A stretch of 64,000 nt of DNA from Bacteroides ndongoniae (GTDB taxonomy: Bacteria > Bacteroidota > Bacteroidia > Bacteroidales > Bacteroidaceae). The notes under the pieces were generated by a model. It saw only the letters and a list, made by a program, of their open reading frames with translations, had not been told where the DNA came from and did no database searches. The translations under genes were made by a program, and so were the position numbers. Where the stretch lies: assembly GCF_900108345.1 (NCBI RefSeq), contig NZ_FNVV01000014.1:1349664-1413663 (forward strand). Direction: 5' to 3'. Each line of letters opens with the position of its first letter. The first letter of the stretch is position 1. This document shows positions 8,955 to 18,007 of this stretch, in pieces.

Positions 8955-10753
8955 TTCCTATATTTACCTTGTTCTATTCGGCTTAGTTTGCCATCTTTGA
9001 TAAAGGCTTCTATCCATTTGTTTGCCGTACTTCCATTTTCATCTAAAGCTAAAACAGTTGCGTCATAATCTTTTTTGGTGAATGTTTCTGGCAACATATT
9101 ATAAAGGGTATTCCTTCGTGCGTAAATGCCCGTTTCTTGTGAAAGGGATTGTAGACGTTTGGGCTGATTTCCTGACAAATTTCGATAGATGAACACTGCA
9201 TGGCAAAGCAAGGTCTCGCAGATACTCATGGCTATGGAATAGTCATATTTATGGCAAATCAATTGTATAGTCTTGTCAAAGGAAGATGATTCGTGGGGCA
9301 TATTCTCCAAATGTCGGACAGCAGTCAATACCATCATTATACGATAGGCAATCAGCCCCATCCGTCGGACTACACCCTGCATCTTGTTATCTACTTCGTC
9401 GCAACATTCCTCATTCACCTGACTTAGATATTCTATAAAGTGTTCCTGCAAATCAGAGGGAAGAGAAAAGGAATAATTACCTTGTCTGACAAATTCTTCA
9501 TGCAGATGGCAGAATTTATCCCCCATCAGTTTGAACATGGCATTCTTGGATTGGGAAATATCATTTGTGGCAAACACGTTTCTTATACCTCTCTTGAAAC
9601 GAATGATATAAAAACAGAAACGGCTCATCAGACCGTTTTCCGCATCAGGTATCAATTTCCTTACCTGTTCGGGAGTTCCAGCCAAAGCGACTGGCACTCT
9701 TGGATTGCTGACTTCGCAATATTCCCTGTCCTTGCGGCGGCTTAAACTGACTAACTCATGGTGAAATGCCTTTCGTAATACATCTGAATAATTACCATAG
9801 TCCGACTTCAAAGTCTGGCTTAATGTGTCACCTTCCGATTCAAATAGCAGTCCGATTCCGTCATTATCTCCCAATATCTTCAGGAAAGAACTTGCGCTAC
9901 TGTTGGCAGGAATGACAAGCATTCGCATAGGCGGTTCAGTTGGCATGGTCATTCCACCATCTTTCTTGCCTTTGATGTAAGTGTTCATTGCTTCCTTGTA
10001 CTCCTGCTCCAATCGTTTGGAAAGTTCATGCAAATTACGATTGATAGGTGCTACAAGTTCCCGGCACAAAGTCAACACACCTTTCCCCATACCGGCATCT
10101 GCTACTACAAACAGATAAAGGTTCGGATAAACGATGCGTTCATCGTACACTCCACAAATATTGTGAAAGCAGACAGATAAACACACAATCGCCCCAATCA
10201 ATATTGTATCACGGTCATCCAGCGATATAGAATTGTTGACAACCTCATTTAGAAAAGAGGGAAGATGATCGAATACACACTCAGGAAATGCTGGAAGTTC
10301 TTCCTCTGACTTTATCCATTTACCCGTTTTTCCATTTTGGATATTTGGCAAAATGGATAAATGTTCTTTGTTGAATGGAGCCAGCGAAATTCCGGCTTGG
10401 TTCGCAAGATGGAAGAAAGAACGAATGGTAATACCTTGTCCTTTGGATTGCAGACAATGTGTATATTGTTTGTCGGTTTCTTCCCTTTGATAGTTAGGGT
10501 AAAACCTGCTAATGCGGTGATAATACTCTCGTCCATTTTCTCCCAATCCGTCCACAAGCGCAAAGCCCAATTCTACCCAATCTTTATAATTGGGTGTTAT
10601 ATCAATGGCACGCTGCTCTATTTCCCGGACAATATGTTCCACATCTTCTTCCACCTTATTATATAGTGGAGTGATACTTGGCATATCTGTTTGCTGTGTT
10701 TCAGAAGGGACATTCTCCCAATCTTGGGCGAAAAATATTTTCTTCGACATCAT
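8945..10753 (-). CDS. DUF3987 (VirE C-terminal/primase-helicase-like) protein
   Basis: About 602 residues starting MMSKKIFFAQDW; upstream in-frame codons overlap the previous gene deeply and are unlikely. The first 130 residues contain a primase-C-terminal-like segment (DWVELGFALVDGLGENGREYYHRISRFYPNY). A P-loop-like VADAGMGKGVL follows, typical of DUF3987 proteins. These are paired with VirE-N proteins in mobilizable transposons and are thought to act in element replication. The start lies about 50 bases inside the end of the VirE-N gene, so the two are coupled. No frameshift is seen. Confidence 0.8.
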   Translation of the reverse strand: MMSKKIFFAQDWENVPSETQQTDMPSITPLYNKVEEDVEHIVREIEQRAIDITPNYKDWVELGFALVDGLGENGREYYHRISRFYPNYQREETDKQYTHCLQSKGQGITIRSFFHLANQAGISLAPFNKEHLSILPNIQNGKTGKWIKSEEELPAFPECVFDHLPSFLNEVVNNSISLDDRDTILIGAIVCLSVCFHNICGVYDERIVYPNLYLFVVADAGMGKGVLTLCRELVAPINRNLHELSKRLEQEYKEAMNTYIKGKKDGGMTMPTEPPMRMLVIPANSSASSFLKILGDNDGIGLLFESEGDTLSQTLKSDYGNYSDVLRKAFHHELVSLSRRKDREYCEVSNPRVPVALAGTPEQVRKLIPDAENGLMSRFCFYIIRFKRGIRNVFATNDISQSKNAMFKLMGDKFCHLHEEFVRQGNYSFSLPSDLQEHFIEYLSQVNEECCDEVDNKMQGVVRRMGLIAYRIMMVLTAVRHLENMPHESSSFDKTIQLICHKYDYSIAMSICETLLCHAVFIYRNLSGNQPKRLQSLSQETGIYARRNTLYNMLPETFTKKDYDATVLALDENGSTANKWIEAFIKDGKLSRIEQGKYRKIF

Positions 10754-11300
10754 CTTTGTATTTAGGGTTAATATATGCTTGTGGATCATGTGGCAAAAAA
10801 CATGAACGAGCAACGTCACTTCCGGACATATCTACCAACGGCAAGCCTGTTGCTTTGATACAGTTGGTAACAGCCTTAAAGTACCGGGAATGTTCCCAGC
10901 CTTTCAAGTCAACGGGTATTATCCATTTTAATCCATTACCGGATGGACTGACAAATAATAGCTCCGTATCGAAATACTCATGGTTGAGTAACTTTTGCTT
11001 TAGTTCCATAATATTTTCCACATGATCAAAATCCAGACACATCAATCCGGAGTGCATTATCAGTTCCCTCTCATTCCGCTTACGGAATAGTCCAGAAAAG
11101 GTACAATAGTCAAAATGGGTGGCTTTGTACCTTTTGGCTTCAGGAGAAGTAGCCATCAGACGTAAGGCTTCGGTTTGTGGTTGTGCATAATGCCCGGTGA
11201 TATAGCGGTACACATCCACAATACCTACAGCTCTTATCGGTTCGATGTTCTGGATGGGTTTGCGAAAGAATGAAAAACAATAATCAGCCGTTCCCATCAT
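10701..11300 (-). CDS. VirE N-terminal domain (BT4734-like) protein
   Basis: A 199-residue protein matching the VirE-N/BT4734-like domain: FSFFRKPIQNIEP, then SPEAKRYKATHFDYCTFSGLFRKR, LMCLDFDHV and LFVSPSGNGLKWIIPV, with DMSGSDVARSCFLPHDP near the end. The LDFDH and SPSGNGLKW blocks resemble archaeo-eukaryotic primase active-site elements. With the DUF3987 protein it probably forms the element's replication unit; in many genomes the two are one polypeptide. It overlaps the HTH gene upstream by four bases. Confidence 0.85.
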   Translation of the reverse strand: MMGTADYCFSFFRKPIQNIEPIRAVGIVDVYRYITGHYAQPQTEALRLMATSPEAKRYKATHFDYCTFSGLFRKRNERELIMHSGLMCLDFDHVENIMELKQKLLNHEYFDTELLFVSPSGNGLKWIIPVDLKGWEHSRYFKAVTNCIKATGLPLVDMSGSDVARSCFLPHDPQAYINPKYKDDVEENIFRPRLGECPF

Positions 11301-11650
11301 CTGATAATCTTTTTGGATTCAACAAATCGTCTGGCTTCCTCCATCAATTCATCCTGTGTCTTATGCGATTTGTTCTTCAACCAGTCATCAATTTCTGATT
11401 GTAGAAAAGCCAGAGCCTTATTTATTTTATGTACGGGGATTTGTTTGGCTGAAACCCATCCATAAACCGTTTGCTTGGCAGGATGCGATGGTAGGTAAGC
11501 ACAAAGCTCGTCTATATCCATCCACTTGGGTGAATTACTTGCCTGCTTATTCTGCAGGGCATTTACTTTAGATTGTAGAGCCTCTACGGACTCAATCAGG
11601 TAGGACAATGCATTTGGCATCTCCTCCAACGAATTTACTTTATAAGCCAT
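11297..11650 (-). CDS. HTH (excisionase-like) DNA-binding protein
   Basis: A 117-residue protein with an N-terminal coiled coil (SYLIESVEALQSKVNALQNK) followed by a MerR/Xis-like winged helix: MDIDELCAYLPSHPAKQTVYGWVSAKQIPVHK, ending in FLQSEIDDWL. Such proteins open the operons of Bacteroides mobilizable transposons and act as excision factors or operon regulators. It is first in an operon of overlapping genes leading through the replication and mob genes. Confidence 0.8.
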   Translation of the reverse strand: MAYKVNSLEEMPNALSYLIESVEALQSKVNALQNKQASNSPKWMDIDELCAYLPSHPAKQTVYGWVSAKQIPVHKINKALAFLQSEIDDWLKNKSHKTQDELMEEARRFVESKKIIR

Positions 11651-11850
11651 ATCTTTCGTATTTTGGAGTTAATGCCGCAAAAGTATATTTATGTTTATGG
11701 GTGCTAAATAGGTGCTTGAAAGTCACCAATTACCCACTCATTCACCACCGATAGATTTAATTTTCATTAACACAAAAGGATAATAAAAGAGGGAGCAAAC
11801 TCTTTTTATAGTAAAATGCTCTCCATTGAGAGTGTCTATGATGCAAAATA

Positions 11851-11879
11851 CCCCTCAAAAGCAGGTGCTTAATGAGGGG
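11851..11879. terminator. Hairpin, first copy of a CCCCTCA/TGAGGGG repeat
   Basis: Arms cccctca and tgagggg enclose a short loop that includes ggtgctta. The same structure with nearly the same loop recurs at 12213-12243. There is no long T-run, so it may be a terminator or an element-end structure. Confidence 0.45.
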
Positions 11880-11956
11880 TAAATTATGATGTGTTTATGA
11901 TTCTTTGTTATAAGTTATTGATGCTCAAGGGTGGAAGTTTCCACCATGACCTACAA

Positions 11957-12075
11957 AGTCAAATTTTCGATGTGTAATGTATTAGCTGCTTTTTCTTTCT
12001 GTTCGTTCACGCTGGGCATATAAATCTGGGGGGGCTAATGTTTGTATGCTACATTAAAGATTTAGCTATCCGGTA
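11957..12075 (-). pseudogene. Decayed integrase C-terminus (first copy)
   Basis: Read on the minus strand, the end codes for AANTLHIENLTL and stop, matching AANTLHIDNLNL and stop at 13914. Before that the match to LMGHTNVRTTQIYTHI continues, but with stop codons and shifts (for example LM-stop-HTN). It is probably the resident element's own integrase, since int normally precedes the excisionase gene on this strand. The rest is lost before the IS1380-family element. Confidence 0.65.
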
Positions 12076-12212
12076 ATTTTTTATAGTGAATCAAGCAGGT
12101 GGAAAAACGAAGTATTTTTCCTTCTACACAATTATAGGTTATGTTGTATATAAATCATTATAGACTATTTAATCTATAATCTTTGGTAAAAAAATTCATA
12201 CCAGTAAAAAAT

Positions 12213-12243
12213 ACCCCTCAAAAATCCGGTGCTTAATGAGGGG
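12213..12243. repeat. Hairpin, second copy of the CCCCTCA/TGAGGGG repeat
   Basis: ataccccTCAAAA, then a variable 3-4 bases, then ggtgcttaatgagggg, shared with 11849-11879. Two copies 360 bases apart around an integrase remnant suggest duplication of an element end. Confidence 0.5.
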
Positions 12244-12314
12244 CAAATAACGATAAACATGTAATTACCCTAAATTCCGCAGCATTTTAGTTTAACTTAT
12301 TTTATAAGTACCTG

Positions 12315-13895
12315 AGCAACAAAAAGTTGCTCAGGATTTTGCCATGTCAGATTTTTCACCTATCTTAGTGTTGCAAATCAAAATATGTATCAAACCCGAC
12401 AGACATGGCAAAGGTAGCAATAAAATCTGAGAAACTCTCTCCTTTTGGAGGAATTTTTTCAATAATGGAGCAATTTGACTCCAATCTCTCATCTGTAATC
12501 GACTCAACCCTCGGTATGAGATGTAGGCTGTATGGTTATCAATACAGCGAAATCATCCGTTCGCTTATGAGCGTTTATTTCTGTGGCGGCTCATGCATAG
12601 AGGATGTCACCACTCATCTGATGTATCACCTCTCGCTTCATCCGACACTTCGCACATGCAGTGCCGACACGATTCTCAGAGCCATAAAGGAACTGACCCA
12701 GGATAACATTTCCTACACATCCGACACTGGCAAGACCTACGACTTAAACACGGCAGACATGCTGAATACACTGCTCCTCAATTGCCTATTGTCCACAGGG
12801 CAGCTGAAAGATGGCGAGGGGTATGACGTTGACTTCGACCACCAGTTCATAGAGGCTGAGAAGTTTGATGCGAAACCCACATACAAGAAGTTTCTCGGAT
12901 ACCGTCCTGGCGTGGCGGTTATTGGCGACTTGATTGTCGGCATTGAGAACAGCGACGGCAACACAAATGTCCGTTTCCACCAGAAGGACACGCTGAAGAG
13001 GTTCTTTGAAAGGTTTGAAAAGAACAAGCTTATGATCAACCGTTTCAGAGCTGATTGCGGCTCGTGTTCTGAAGAGATAGTGGAAGAGATTGCTAAACAC
13101 TGCAAGACCTTCTATATCCGTGCCAACCGATGCAGTTCGCTCTACAATGACATCTTTGCCCTCAGAGGTTGGAAGAAAGTGGAATTGGGCGGCATTGAGT
13201 TTGAGCTGGCCTCCATTCTCATCGAGAAATGGAAAGGGAAGGCATACCGTCTTGTGATTCAAAGACAGAAGCGGATAGACGGCGAACTCGACCTGTGGGA
13301 AGGAGAATACACCTACCGCTGCATCCTTACAAATGACTACGAGTCTTCCGAGAAAGAGATTGTCGAATTCTATAACCTCCGTGGAGGGAAGGAACGCATC
13401 TTCGATGACATGAATAACGGATTCGGCTGGAACAGGCTTCCAAAATCCTTCATGGGAGAAAACACGGTGTTTCTTCTGCTTACGGCACTCATACGCAACT
13501 TCTATAAATTCATCATGGCGAGGCTTGACGTGAAGAGGTTCGGACTCAAAGCAACAAGCCGCATCAAGGCGTTTGTCTTCAAGTTCATCTCTGTGCCAGC
13601 CAAATGGGTCAGGACATCAAGGCAGTATGTGCTGAATATCTATTCATGCAACAACGCTTATGCTGATGTGTTCCAGAATGACTTTGGATGACACCGACAA
13701 CTTATGGTCGTGATTTTGCGTATTGCCTCAAGTCGCATGGTGGGGTAAGGGGATTTAATGCGTCTTTGTGGCGATTTTTGCTGCGTTGCACCCTCTTTTG
13801 CCACAGTGTCGCTACCTTTTTGACCTCTGTGTCATCTTATGAGGGCGGTTGCGGATTTGAGGATTACTTAACCTGAGTTGCTGAATTGTAATAGT
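12315..13895 (+). mobile_element. IS1380-family insertion sequence, approximate ends
   Basis: One full transposase lies between candidate ends: on the left a hairpin with cctgagcaac and gttgctcagg (about 12311-12335), on the right cctgagttgctgaattg (about 13872-13888). Ctcagg blocks are shared between the two ends read inward. I could not fix the exact borders or a target repeat. IS1380 elements in Bacteroides are known for carrying outward promoters over nearby genes. Confidence 0.7.
12405..13691 (+). CDS. IS1380-family DDE transposase
   Basis: A 428-residue transposase starting MAKVAIKSEKLSPFGGIF, the standard opening of Bacteroides IS1380 members. Catalytic acidic residues are visible in YDVDFDHQFIE, NRFRADCGSCSEE and YNLRGGKERIFDDMNNGF. 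Length and motifs are intact, so the element may be mobile. It lies between two decayed copies of an integrase C-terminus. Confidence 0.92.
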   Translation: MAKVAIKSEKLSPFGGIFSIMEQFDSNLSSVIDSTLGMRCRLYGYQYSEIIRSLMSVYFCGGSCIEDVTTHLMYHLSLHPTLRTCSADTILRAIKELTQDNISYTSDTGKTYDLNTADMLNTLLLNCLLSTGQLKDGEGYDVDFDHQFIEAEKFDAKPTYKKFLGYRPGVAVIGDLIVGIENSDGNTNVRFHQKDTLKRFFERFEKNKLMINRFRADCGSCSEEIVEEIAKHCKTFYIRANRCSSLYNDIFALRGWKKVELGGIEFELASILIEKWKGKAYRLVIQRQKRIDGELDLWEGEYTYRCILTNDYESSEKEIVEFYNLRGGKERIFDDMNNGFGWNRLPKSFMGENTVFLLLTALIRNFYKFIMARLDVKRFGLKATSRIKAFVFKFISVPAKWVRTSRQYVLNIYSCNNAYADVFQNDFG

Positions 13896-13913
13896 CGGAA
13901 TTTCTGCCTTGAC

Positions 13914-14110
13914 TTATAAATTCAGGTTATCTATATGCAGCGTATTAGCCGCTTTTTCTTTCTTCTCGTTCACGATATGCGTATAAATCTGCGTGGTTCT
14001 GACATTTGTATGACCCATTAAATCTTTAATGGTATATATGTCAACACCATTTTCCAGCAATAGTGAAGCGAAGCTGTGTCCTCCGTGGTGGAACAGAACC
14101 CACAAAGCAG
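13914..14110 (-). pseudogene. Tyrosine recombinase C-terminal fragment (second copy)
   Basis: About 58 C-terminal residues are recognisable: HHGGHSFASLLLENGVDIYTIKDLMGH, then TTQIYTHIVNEKKEKAANTLHI. The box II arginine of HxxRH has become glycine (HHGGH), while the GH and Tyr motifs remain. At about 14100 similarity stops abruptly and unrelated sequence begins, so the front of the gene has been lost at an element junction. Confidence 0.75.
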
Positions 14111-14378
14111 CCGTTGGTAAACAAGTAACGATAAAACGTAACCCGTTTGAAATGAGCGGTTTTTCATTATTCTGCCAAATGTCGGAAACGCAACGGAGTG
14201 CGGAATATTGCACCATTTCAGTTACCAAGCCGTTAGCTGTCAGTTACCGAAGCAAGGACAGGTAACGCACGGAAAATGAAATTGTTGTACGCCCGTGCCG
14301 ATTGCGCTGATACGCACCGTTCTGCAAATCAATGGACGCTTACTCATAAGTTAATTTTGCAACAAAAACAGTAAGCGT
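14111..14378. other. Junction region before the first integrase
   Basis: No gene is seen between the broken integrase and the new element. A promoter box TAATTTTG lies at 14352-14359, twenty bases before the integrase ATG, matching the Bacteroides TAnnTTTG -7 element. Confidence 0.5.
14352..14359 (+). promoter_or_regulatory. TAnnTTTG promoter box of the integrase
   Basis: TAATTTTG, followed by C and the integrase start 20 bases on. This fits the Bacteroides -7 consensus; no clear -33 box was found. Confidence 0.5.
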
Positions 14379-15608
14379 ATGAAAGTAGAAAAATTCAAGG
14401 TGCTGCTCTACCTGAAAAAGAGCGGAACGGACAAGTCGGGCAAAGCCCCGATAATGGGTCGTATCACAGTGAACCGTACGATGGCGCAGTTCGGATGCAA
14501 GCTGTCGTGCAGGCCGGATTTGTGGAACGCGCGAGAAAGCCGTCTGGACGGCAAGAGCCGCGAGGCGGTGGAAACCAACGCAAAACTGGACAAGCTGCTG
14601 CTTGCGGTCAATGCGGCGTTCGACACGCTGGTGGAGCGCGAGCGGGACTTTGACGCCACGGCGGTCAAGGACTTGTTTCAGGGAAGCATGGACACGCAGA
14701 TGACGTTGCTGAGAATGACCGACCGTATCTGCGAGGACTTGAAGTCGCATATCGGCATCGACCGTGCCAAAGGAACCTATCCCGGCTATTACTACATGAG
14801 AAGGACATTGGGCGAGTTCATCGAGTGGCAGTTCAAGACGAAGGACATCGCTTTCGGGCAGCTTACTGAACAGTTCATCCACGATTACCAGAACTATGTG
14901 ATGGACGTGAAAGGCTTGGCGGTGGACACGGTGCGCCATTACCTCGCCATCTTGAAAAAGGTATGCAGCATAGCCTACAAGGAGGGATATGCGGAAAGAT
15001 GCCATTTTGCCAATTTCACTCTGCCTCAAAAGACAGAGCGGACACCGAGGGCGTTGAGCCGCGAGGACTTCGAGAAAATCCGTGATGTGGAGATACCCGC
15101 ATGGCGCACCACACACATACTCGTCCGCGACCTTTTCCTGTTTGCCTGCTATACGGGAACCGCCTATGCGGATGTGGTGAGCGTCACCCGTGAGAACCTC
15201 TACACGGACGACGATGGGAGCCTCTGGCTGAAATATCGCCGCAAGAAGAACGAGCTTCGGGCAAGCGTGAAGTTGCTGCCCGAAGCACTCGCCCTAATAG
15301 AGAAATACCATGACGACAACCGCCCGACGCTGTTCCCGATAATATACCATCCAAACCTCCGCCGACACATGAAATCGCTCGCCGTTCTTGCAGGGGTGAG
15401 CAGTACCTTGTGCTATCATCAGGCACGTCACTCGTTCGCCTCGCTGATTACGCTGGAGGCCGGAGTGCCGATTGAAACCATCAGCCGGATGCTGGGCCAT
15501 TCCGACATCCAGACCACGCAGGTCTATGCCCGTGTCACCCCGAAGAAGCTATTTGAGGACATGGACAAATACATCGAAGCGACCAAAGACTTGAAACTTG
15601 TTTTGTAA
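14379..15608 (+). CDS. IntDOT-like tyrosine recombinase
   Basis: A 409-residue integrase, about the size of IntDOT. It has an N-terminal arm-binding domain (MKVEKFKVLLYLKKSG), a core-binding SAM-like domain (about 110-210) and a catalytic domain. Box II is YHQARHSFA, then MLGHSDIQTTQVYA with the nucleophilic Tyr. As in IntDOT, the first catalytic arginine is not in its usual place: the TGLR motif reads CYTGTAYADV. It would integrate and excise the element. It is followed 35 bases later by a second integrase in the same direction. Confidence 0.9.
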   Translation: MKVEKFKVLLYLKKSGTDKSGKAPIMGRITVNRTMAQFGCKLSCRPDLWNARESRLDGKSREAVETNAKLDKLLLAVNAAFDTLVERERDFDATAVKDLFQGSMDTQMTLLRMTDRICEDLKSHIGIDRAKGTYPGYYYMRRTLGEFIEWQFKTKDIAFGQLTEQFIHDYQNYVMDVKGLAVDTVRHYLAILKKVCSIAYKEGYAERCHFANFTLPQKTERTPRALSREDFEKIRDVEIPAWRTTHILVRDLFLFACYTGTAYADVVSVTRENLYTDDDGSLWLKYRRKKNELRASVKLLPEALALIEKYHDDNRPTLFPIIYHPNLRRHMKSLAVLAGVSSTLCYHQARHSFASLITLEAGVPIETISRMLGHSDIQTTQVYARVTPKKLFEDMDKYIEATKDLKLVL

Positions 15609-15643
15609 CCAATTAAAATCAGCAATTTAAAAACAATACATCT

Positions 15644-16903
15644 ATGCGCAGTACATTTTCCATATTACCGTATATCAACCGAAGCAAAGTGAAAGCTGAC
15701 GGCACGACCGCCGTCCTGTGCCGCATCACCATAGACGGCAAGAGTTCCACGATGGCAACGGGCATCTATTGCAGGCCGGAGGACTGGAACAACAAGACGG
15801 GCGTAATCCGCACCGTCAGAGAGAACAACCGCTTGCAGGAGTTCCGCAAATCCGTTGAGCTTGCCTATGAGGACTCGTTGAAGAAACAGAACGTGGTGAG
15901 CGCCGAACTGCTGAAAAACACATTGGCGAAAAGAGCAGTTATCCCCACCAAGCTGTTACAGATGGGCGAAAGGGAACGTGAACGGCTGCTTGCCCGTTCA
16001 AAGGAGATAAACTCCACGTCCACCTACCGCCATTCGGGATATTATCAGAAATATCTGAAAGAATACCTCACCTCGTTGGGCAAGGAGGACATTGAGTTCA
16101 CCGACATCACGGAGGATTTCGGCAATTCCTATAAAGCCTTTCTGAAACGCTACAAGAACTTCAGTCCGTCACAGACGAACAAGTGTCTGTGCTGGCTGAG
16201 CAAGCTGGTGTACCTTGCCGTGGACTACGAGATACTCCGCGCCAATCCGTTGGAGGACATGGAATACGAGAAAAAGCCTGCACCGAAGCACAGGCACATC
16301 AGCCGTGCGGAACTGAAAAACATCCTTGAAACTCCCATGCTCGACCCCATGCAGGAATTGGGGCGCAGGGCATTCCTGTTTTCGACGTTCACCGGTTTGG
16401 CGTATGTGGACATCATGCTGCTTCATCCGCACCATATCGGCAGGACGGCGGACGGCAGGCGTTACATCCGCATCAACCGCAAGAAGACCAACGTGGAGGC
16501 GTTCATCCCCCTGCACCCGATAGCGGAACAGATACTCGACCTCTACAACACCACGGACGACACCAAGTCCGTCTTTCCGCTTCCGAGCCGTGACGAGATG
16601 TGGTTCGAAATACACGAATTGGGCGTTGCGATAGGAAGGGAAGAAAACTTGTCCTACCATCAAGCCAGACACTCCTTCGGAACATTTTTGATTTCGGAGG
16701 GAATACCCATCGAAAGCATCGCCAAGATGATGGGCCACTCCGGTATAAGAACAACCCAGCGGTACGCGGAGGTTACGGACAAGAAAATTTCAAAGGACAT
16801 GGACAACCTGATGGCGGTCAGAATGATGTACGGAACAGGCAAATGGTACAAAAGGCAAGAATTGCCAAAAGAAACAGACTTTGATAATGGGCAAATAGGG
16901 TAA
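15644..16903 (+). CDS. Second tyrosine recombinase of the tandem pair
   Basis: A 419-residue integrase opening MRSTFSILPYINRSKVKADG, with the arm-type domain rule GIYCRPEDWNNKTG, a SAM-like core domain and a catalytic domain. Box II is YHQARHSFGTF and the Tyr box MMGHSGIRTTQRYAEV. The Arg I position again lacks the arginine (FTGLAYVDIM). Tandem non-identical integrases are known in some Bacteroides elements; whether both act in one reaction is unknown. Its stop overlaps the next ATG by one base. Confidence 0.9.
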   Translation: MRSTFSILPYINRSKVKADGTTAVLCRITIDGKSSTMATGIYCRPEDWNNKTGVIRTVRENNRLQEFRKSVELAYEDSLKKQNVVSAELLKNTLAKRAVIPTKLLQMGERERERLLARSKEINSTSTYRHSGYYQKYLKEYLTSLGKEDIEFTDITEDFGNSYKAFLKRYKNFSPSQTNKCLCWLSKLVYLAVDYEILRANPLEDMEYEKKPAPKHRHISRAELKNILETPMLDPMQELGRRAFLFSTFTGLAYVDIMLLHPHHIGRTADGRRYIRINRKKTNVEAFIPLHPIAEQILDLYNTTDDTKSVFPLPSRDEMWFEIHELGVAIGREENLSYHQARHSFGTFLISEGIPIESIAKMMGHSGIRTTQRYAEVTDKKISKDMDNLMAVRMMYGTGKWYKRQELPKETDFDNGQIG

Positions 16904-17286
16904 TGAATATGGAACGCGGAATCATCACAATCACGGAAAACGGGGCGGTCGCTATGCCGACCGCTCCCGTATGGATGACGCAGCAGGAAATGTCCGATGC
17001 GTTCAATGTGTTCGGTTGCTATGTCCGCAAGGTCATTGCTGCCATCTACAAGAACAAGGAACTGTCGGAGGAAGAAACGGTGCGCCATGTCAGGCAGGAC
17101 GGAAGGATAAGCTATGATGTGTTCAGCCTTGAAATGGTGGTCGCCGTCGCTTTCAAGCTGCGGAGCAGGGAATGTATGGCTTTCAGACGGTTCGTTGTGG
17201 AATGCCTGACTACGAGCCGCAATAGCAAGCCGATAAACCTTTTCTTTTCGCTCTCTCCATATAATGGTTTGAGAGTGAACAATTAG
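16903..17286 (+). CDS. RhuM/Bro-N-like small protein next to the integrases
   Basis: A 127-residue protein. The block WMTQQEMSDAFNVFGCYVRKVIAA and the following SYDVFSLEMVVAVAFKLRS resemble the N-terminal DNA-binding-like part of RhuM/virulence-type proteins. RhuM proteins are usually over 300 residues, so this may be a short family of its own or a truncated copy; the last 20 residues look unrelated. The start overlaps the integrase stop, suggesting co-translation and a role in controlling recombination. Confidence 0.55.
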   Translation: MNMERGIITITENGAVAMPTAPVWMTQQEMSDAFNVFGCYVRKVIAAIYKNKELSEEETVRHVRQDGRISYDVFSLEMVVAVAFKLRSRECMAFRRFVVECLTTSRNSKPINLFFSLSPYNGLRVNN

Positions 17287-17305
17287 AAAAGGTGAAAGGA
17301 AGAAC

Positions 17306-17347
17306 AGCCGACAACAGGCAGGAAAGGCAAATTCTCCGTTGTCGGCT
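17306..17347. terminator. Bidirectional terminator-like hairpin
   Basis: A perfect 10-bp inverted repeat agccgacaac/gttgtcggct separated by 22 bases, between convergent genes (the RhuM-like gene on plus, the HTH gene on minus). It suits termination from both sides. Confidence 0.6.
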
Positions 17348-17370
17348 TCTTCATCATGGGACGGCAGGCA

Positions 17371-17676
17371 TTATGTGCCGACACGCCTGAATGCTTCGCG
17401 GTAATTGGCGGCAAGCATCTTTTCGATGTCCGATTCCTTGTAGAGAATCTTTCCACCCAACTGATAGTAAGCAATCATCCCGTTGTTGCGGTAGTCCTGC
17501 AAGGTGCGGCGGCTCACTTTCAGCCGTGCCGACACCTCCCTGTCCGTCAGGAAGCGTTCGCCGCCCAATGTCGGACGGCTGTTTGCCACGAGATTCTCGA
17601 TGCCGTCCAGCAGACGGTCAAGCGTGTCGCCGAACTGGGCGACCAGCGCATGGTTCTTGGTTATCATTTCACTCAT
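17371..17676 (-). CDS. HTH_17 excisionase-like protein
   Basis: About 101 residues starting MSEMITKNHALVAQ; an upstream in-frame start overlaps the neighbouring gene and is less likely. The C-terminal half is a winged helix: FLTDREVSARLKVSRRTLQDYRNNGMIAYYQLGG, then ILYKESDIEKML. Such small proteins act as excision factors (Xis) or activators in CTnDOT-type elements. It follows a second, similar HTH gene in the same orientation. Confidence 0.8.
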   Translation of the reverse strand: MSEMITKNHALVAQFGDTLDRLLDGIENLVANSRPTLGGERFLTDREVSARLKVSRRTLQDYRNNGMIAYYQLGGKILYKESDIEKMLAANYREAFRRVGT

Positions 17677-17710
17677 TGTCACGTTGGATTTAGTGGTAAG
17701 ACAATAATAA

Positions 17711-18007
17711 TCAAACGACTCTGTCCGTCCGTTTGCCCTCAATTAGTTTTACGATGCTCAGCACATCCTCCGGCTTGTAAAACACCTTGTGGTTAATCTG
17801 CGAATAGGCCAGCGTGCCGTTGTCGCGTAGCGTCTGCAACGTGCGCGGACTGATGTTCAACTGCTGGCAGACTTCCTGGTTGTCCATCCAGCGGTTTAAT
17901 GACTTGCCGCCCTGCTTGGCAAGGAGGGCATCCACACGTTCCGCGAAACGGCTGAACTTCGCCGCCATTTCCTCGAATGCCTCTTTCTGAATAATCAAAA
18001 TTTCCAT
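17711..18007 (-). CDS. HTH_17 excisionase-like protein (second of pair)
   Basis: A 98-residue protein with an N-terminal helical segment and winged helix WMDNQEVCQQLNISPRTLQTLRDNG, ending VFYKPEDVLSIVKL. It is clearly related in plan to the neighbour at 17371. Paired HTH proteins of this type lie between the integrase and rte genes in CTnDOT-like elements, where they steer excision. It is the first gene of its two-gene minus-strand operon. Confidence 0.8.
   Translation of the reverse strand: MEILIIQKEAFEEMAAKFSRFAERVDALLAKQGGKSLNRWMDNQEVCQQLNISPRTLQTLRDNGTLAYSQINHKVFYKPEDVLSIVKLIEGKRTDRVV

Larger units (their letters stand above)
11651..12294. other. Noncoding/remnant stretch before the IS1380-family element
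   Basis: No intact gene. It contains the operon's upstream region, two near-copies of a CCCCTCA/TGAGGGG hairpin (11851 and 12213) and a decayed integrase C-terminus (11957-12075), listed separately. The rest is AT-rich without recognisable content. Confidence 0.5.

Noticed and set aside
14340..15116. Minus-strand frame of 258 codons opposite the first integrase
   Set aside because: Shadow of a well-supported integrase gene; no recognisable domain.
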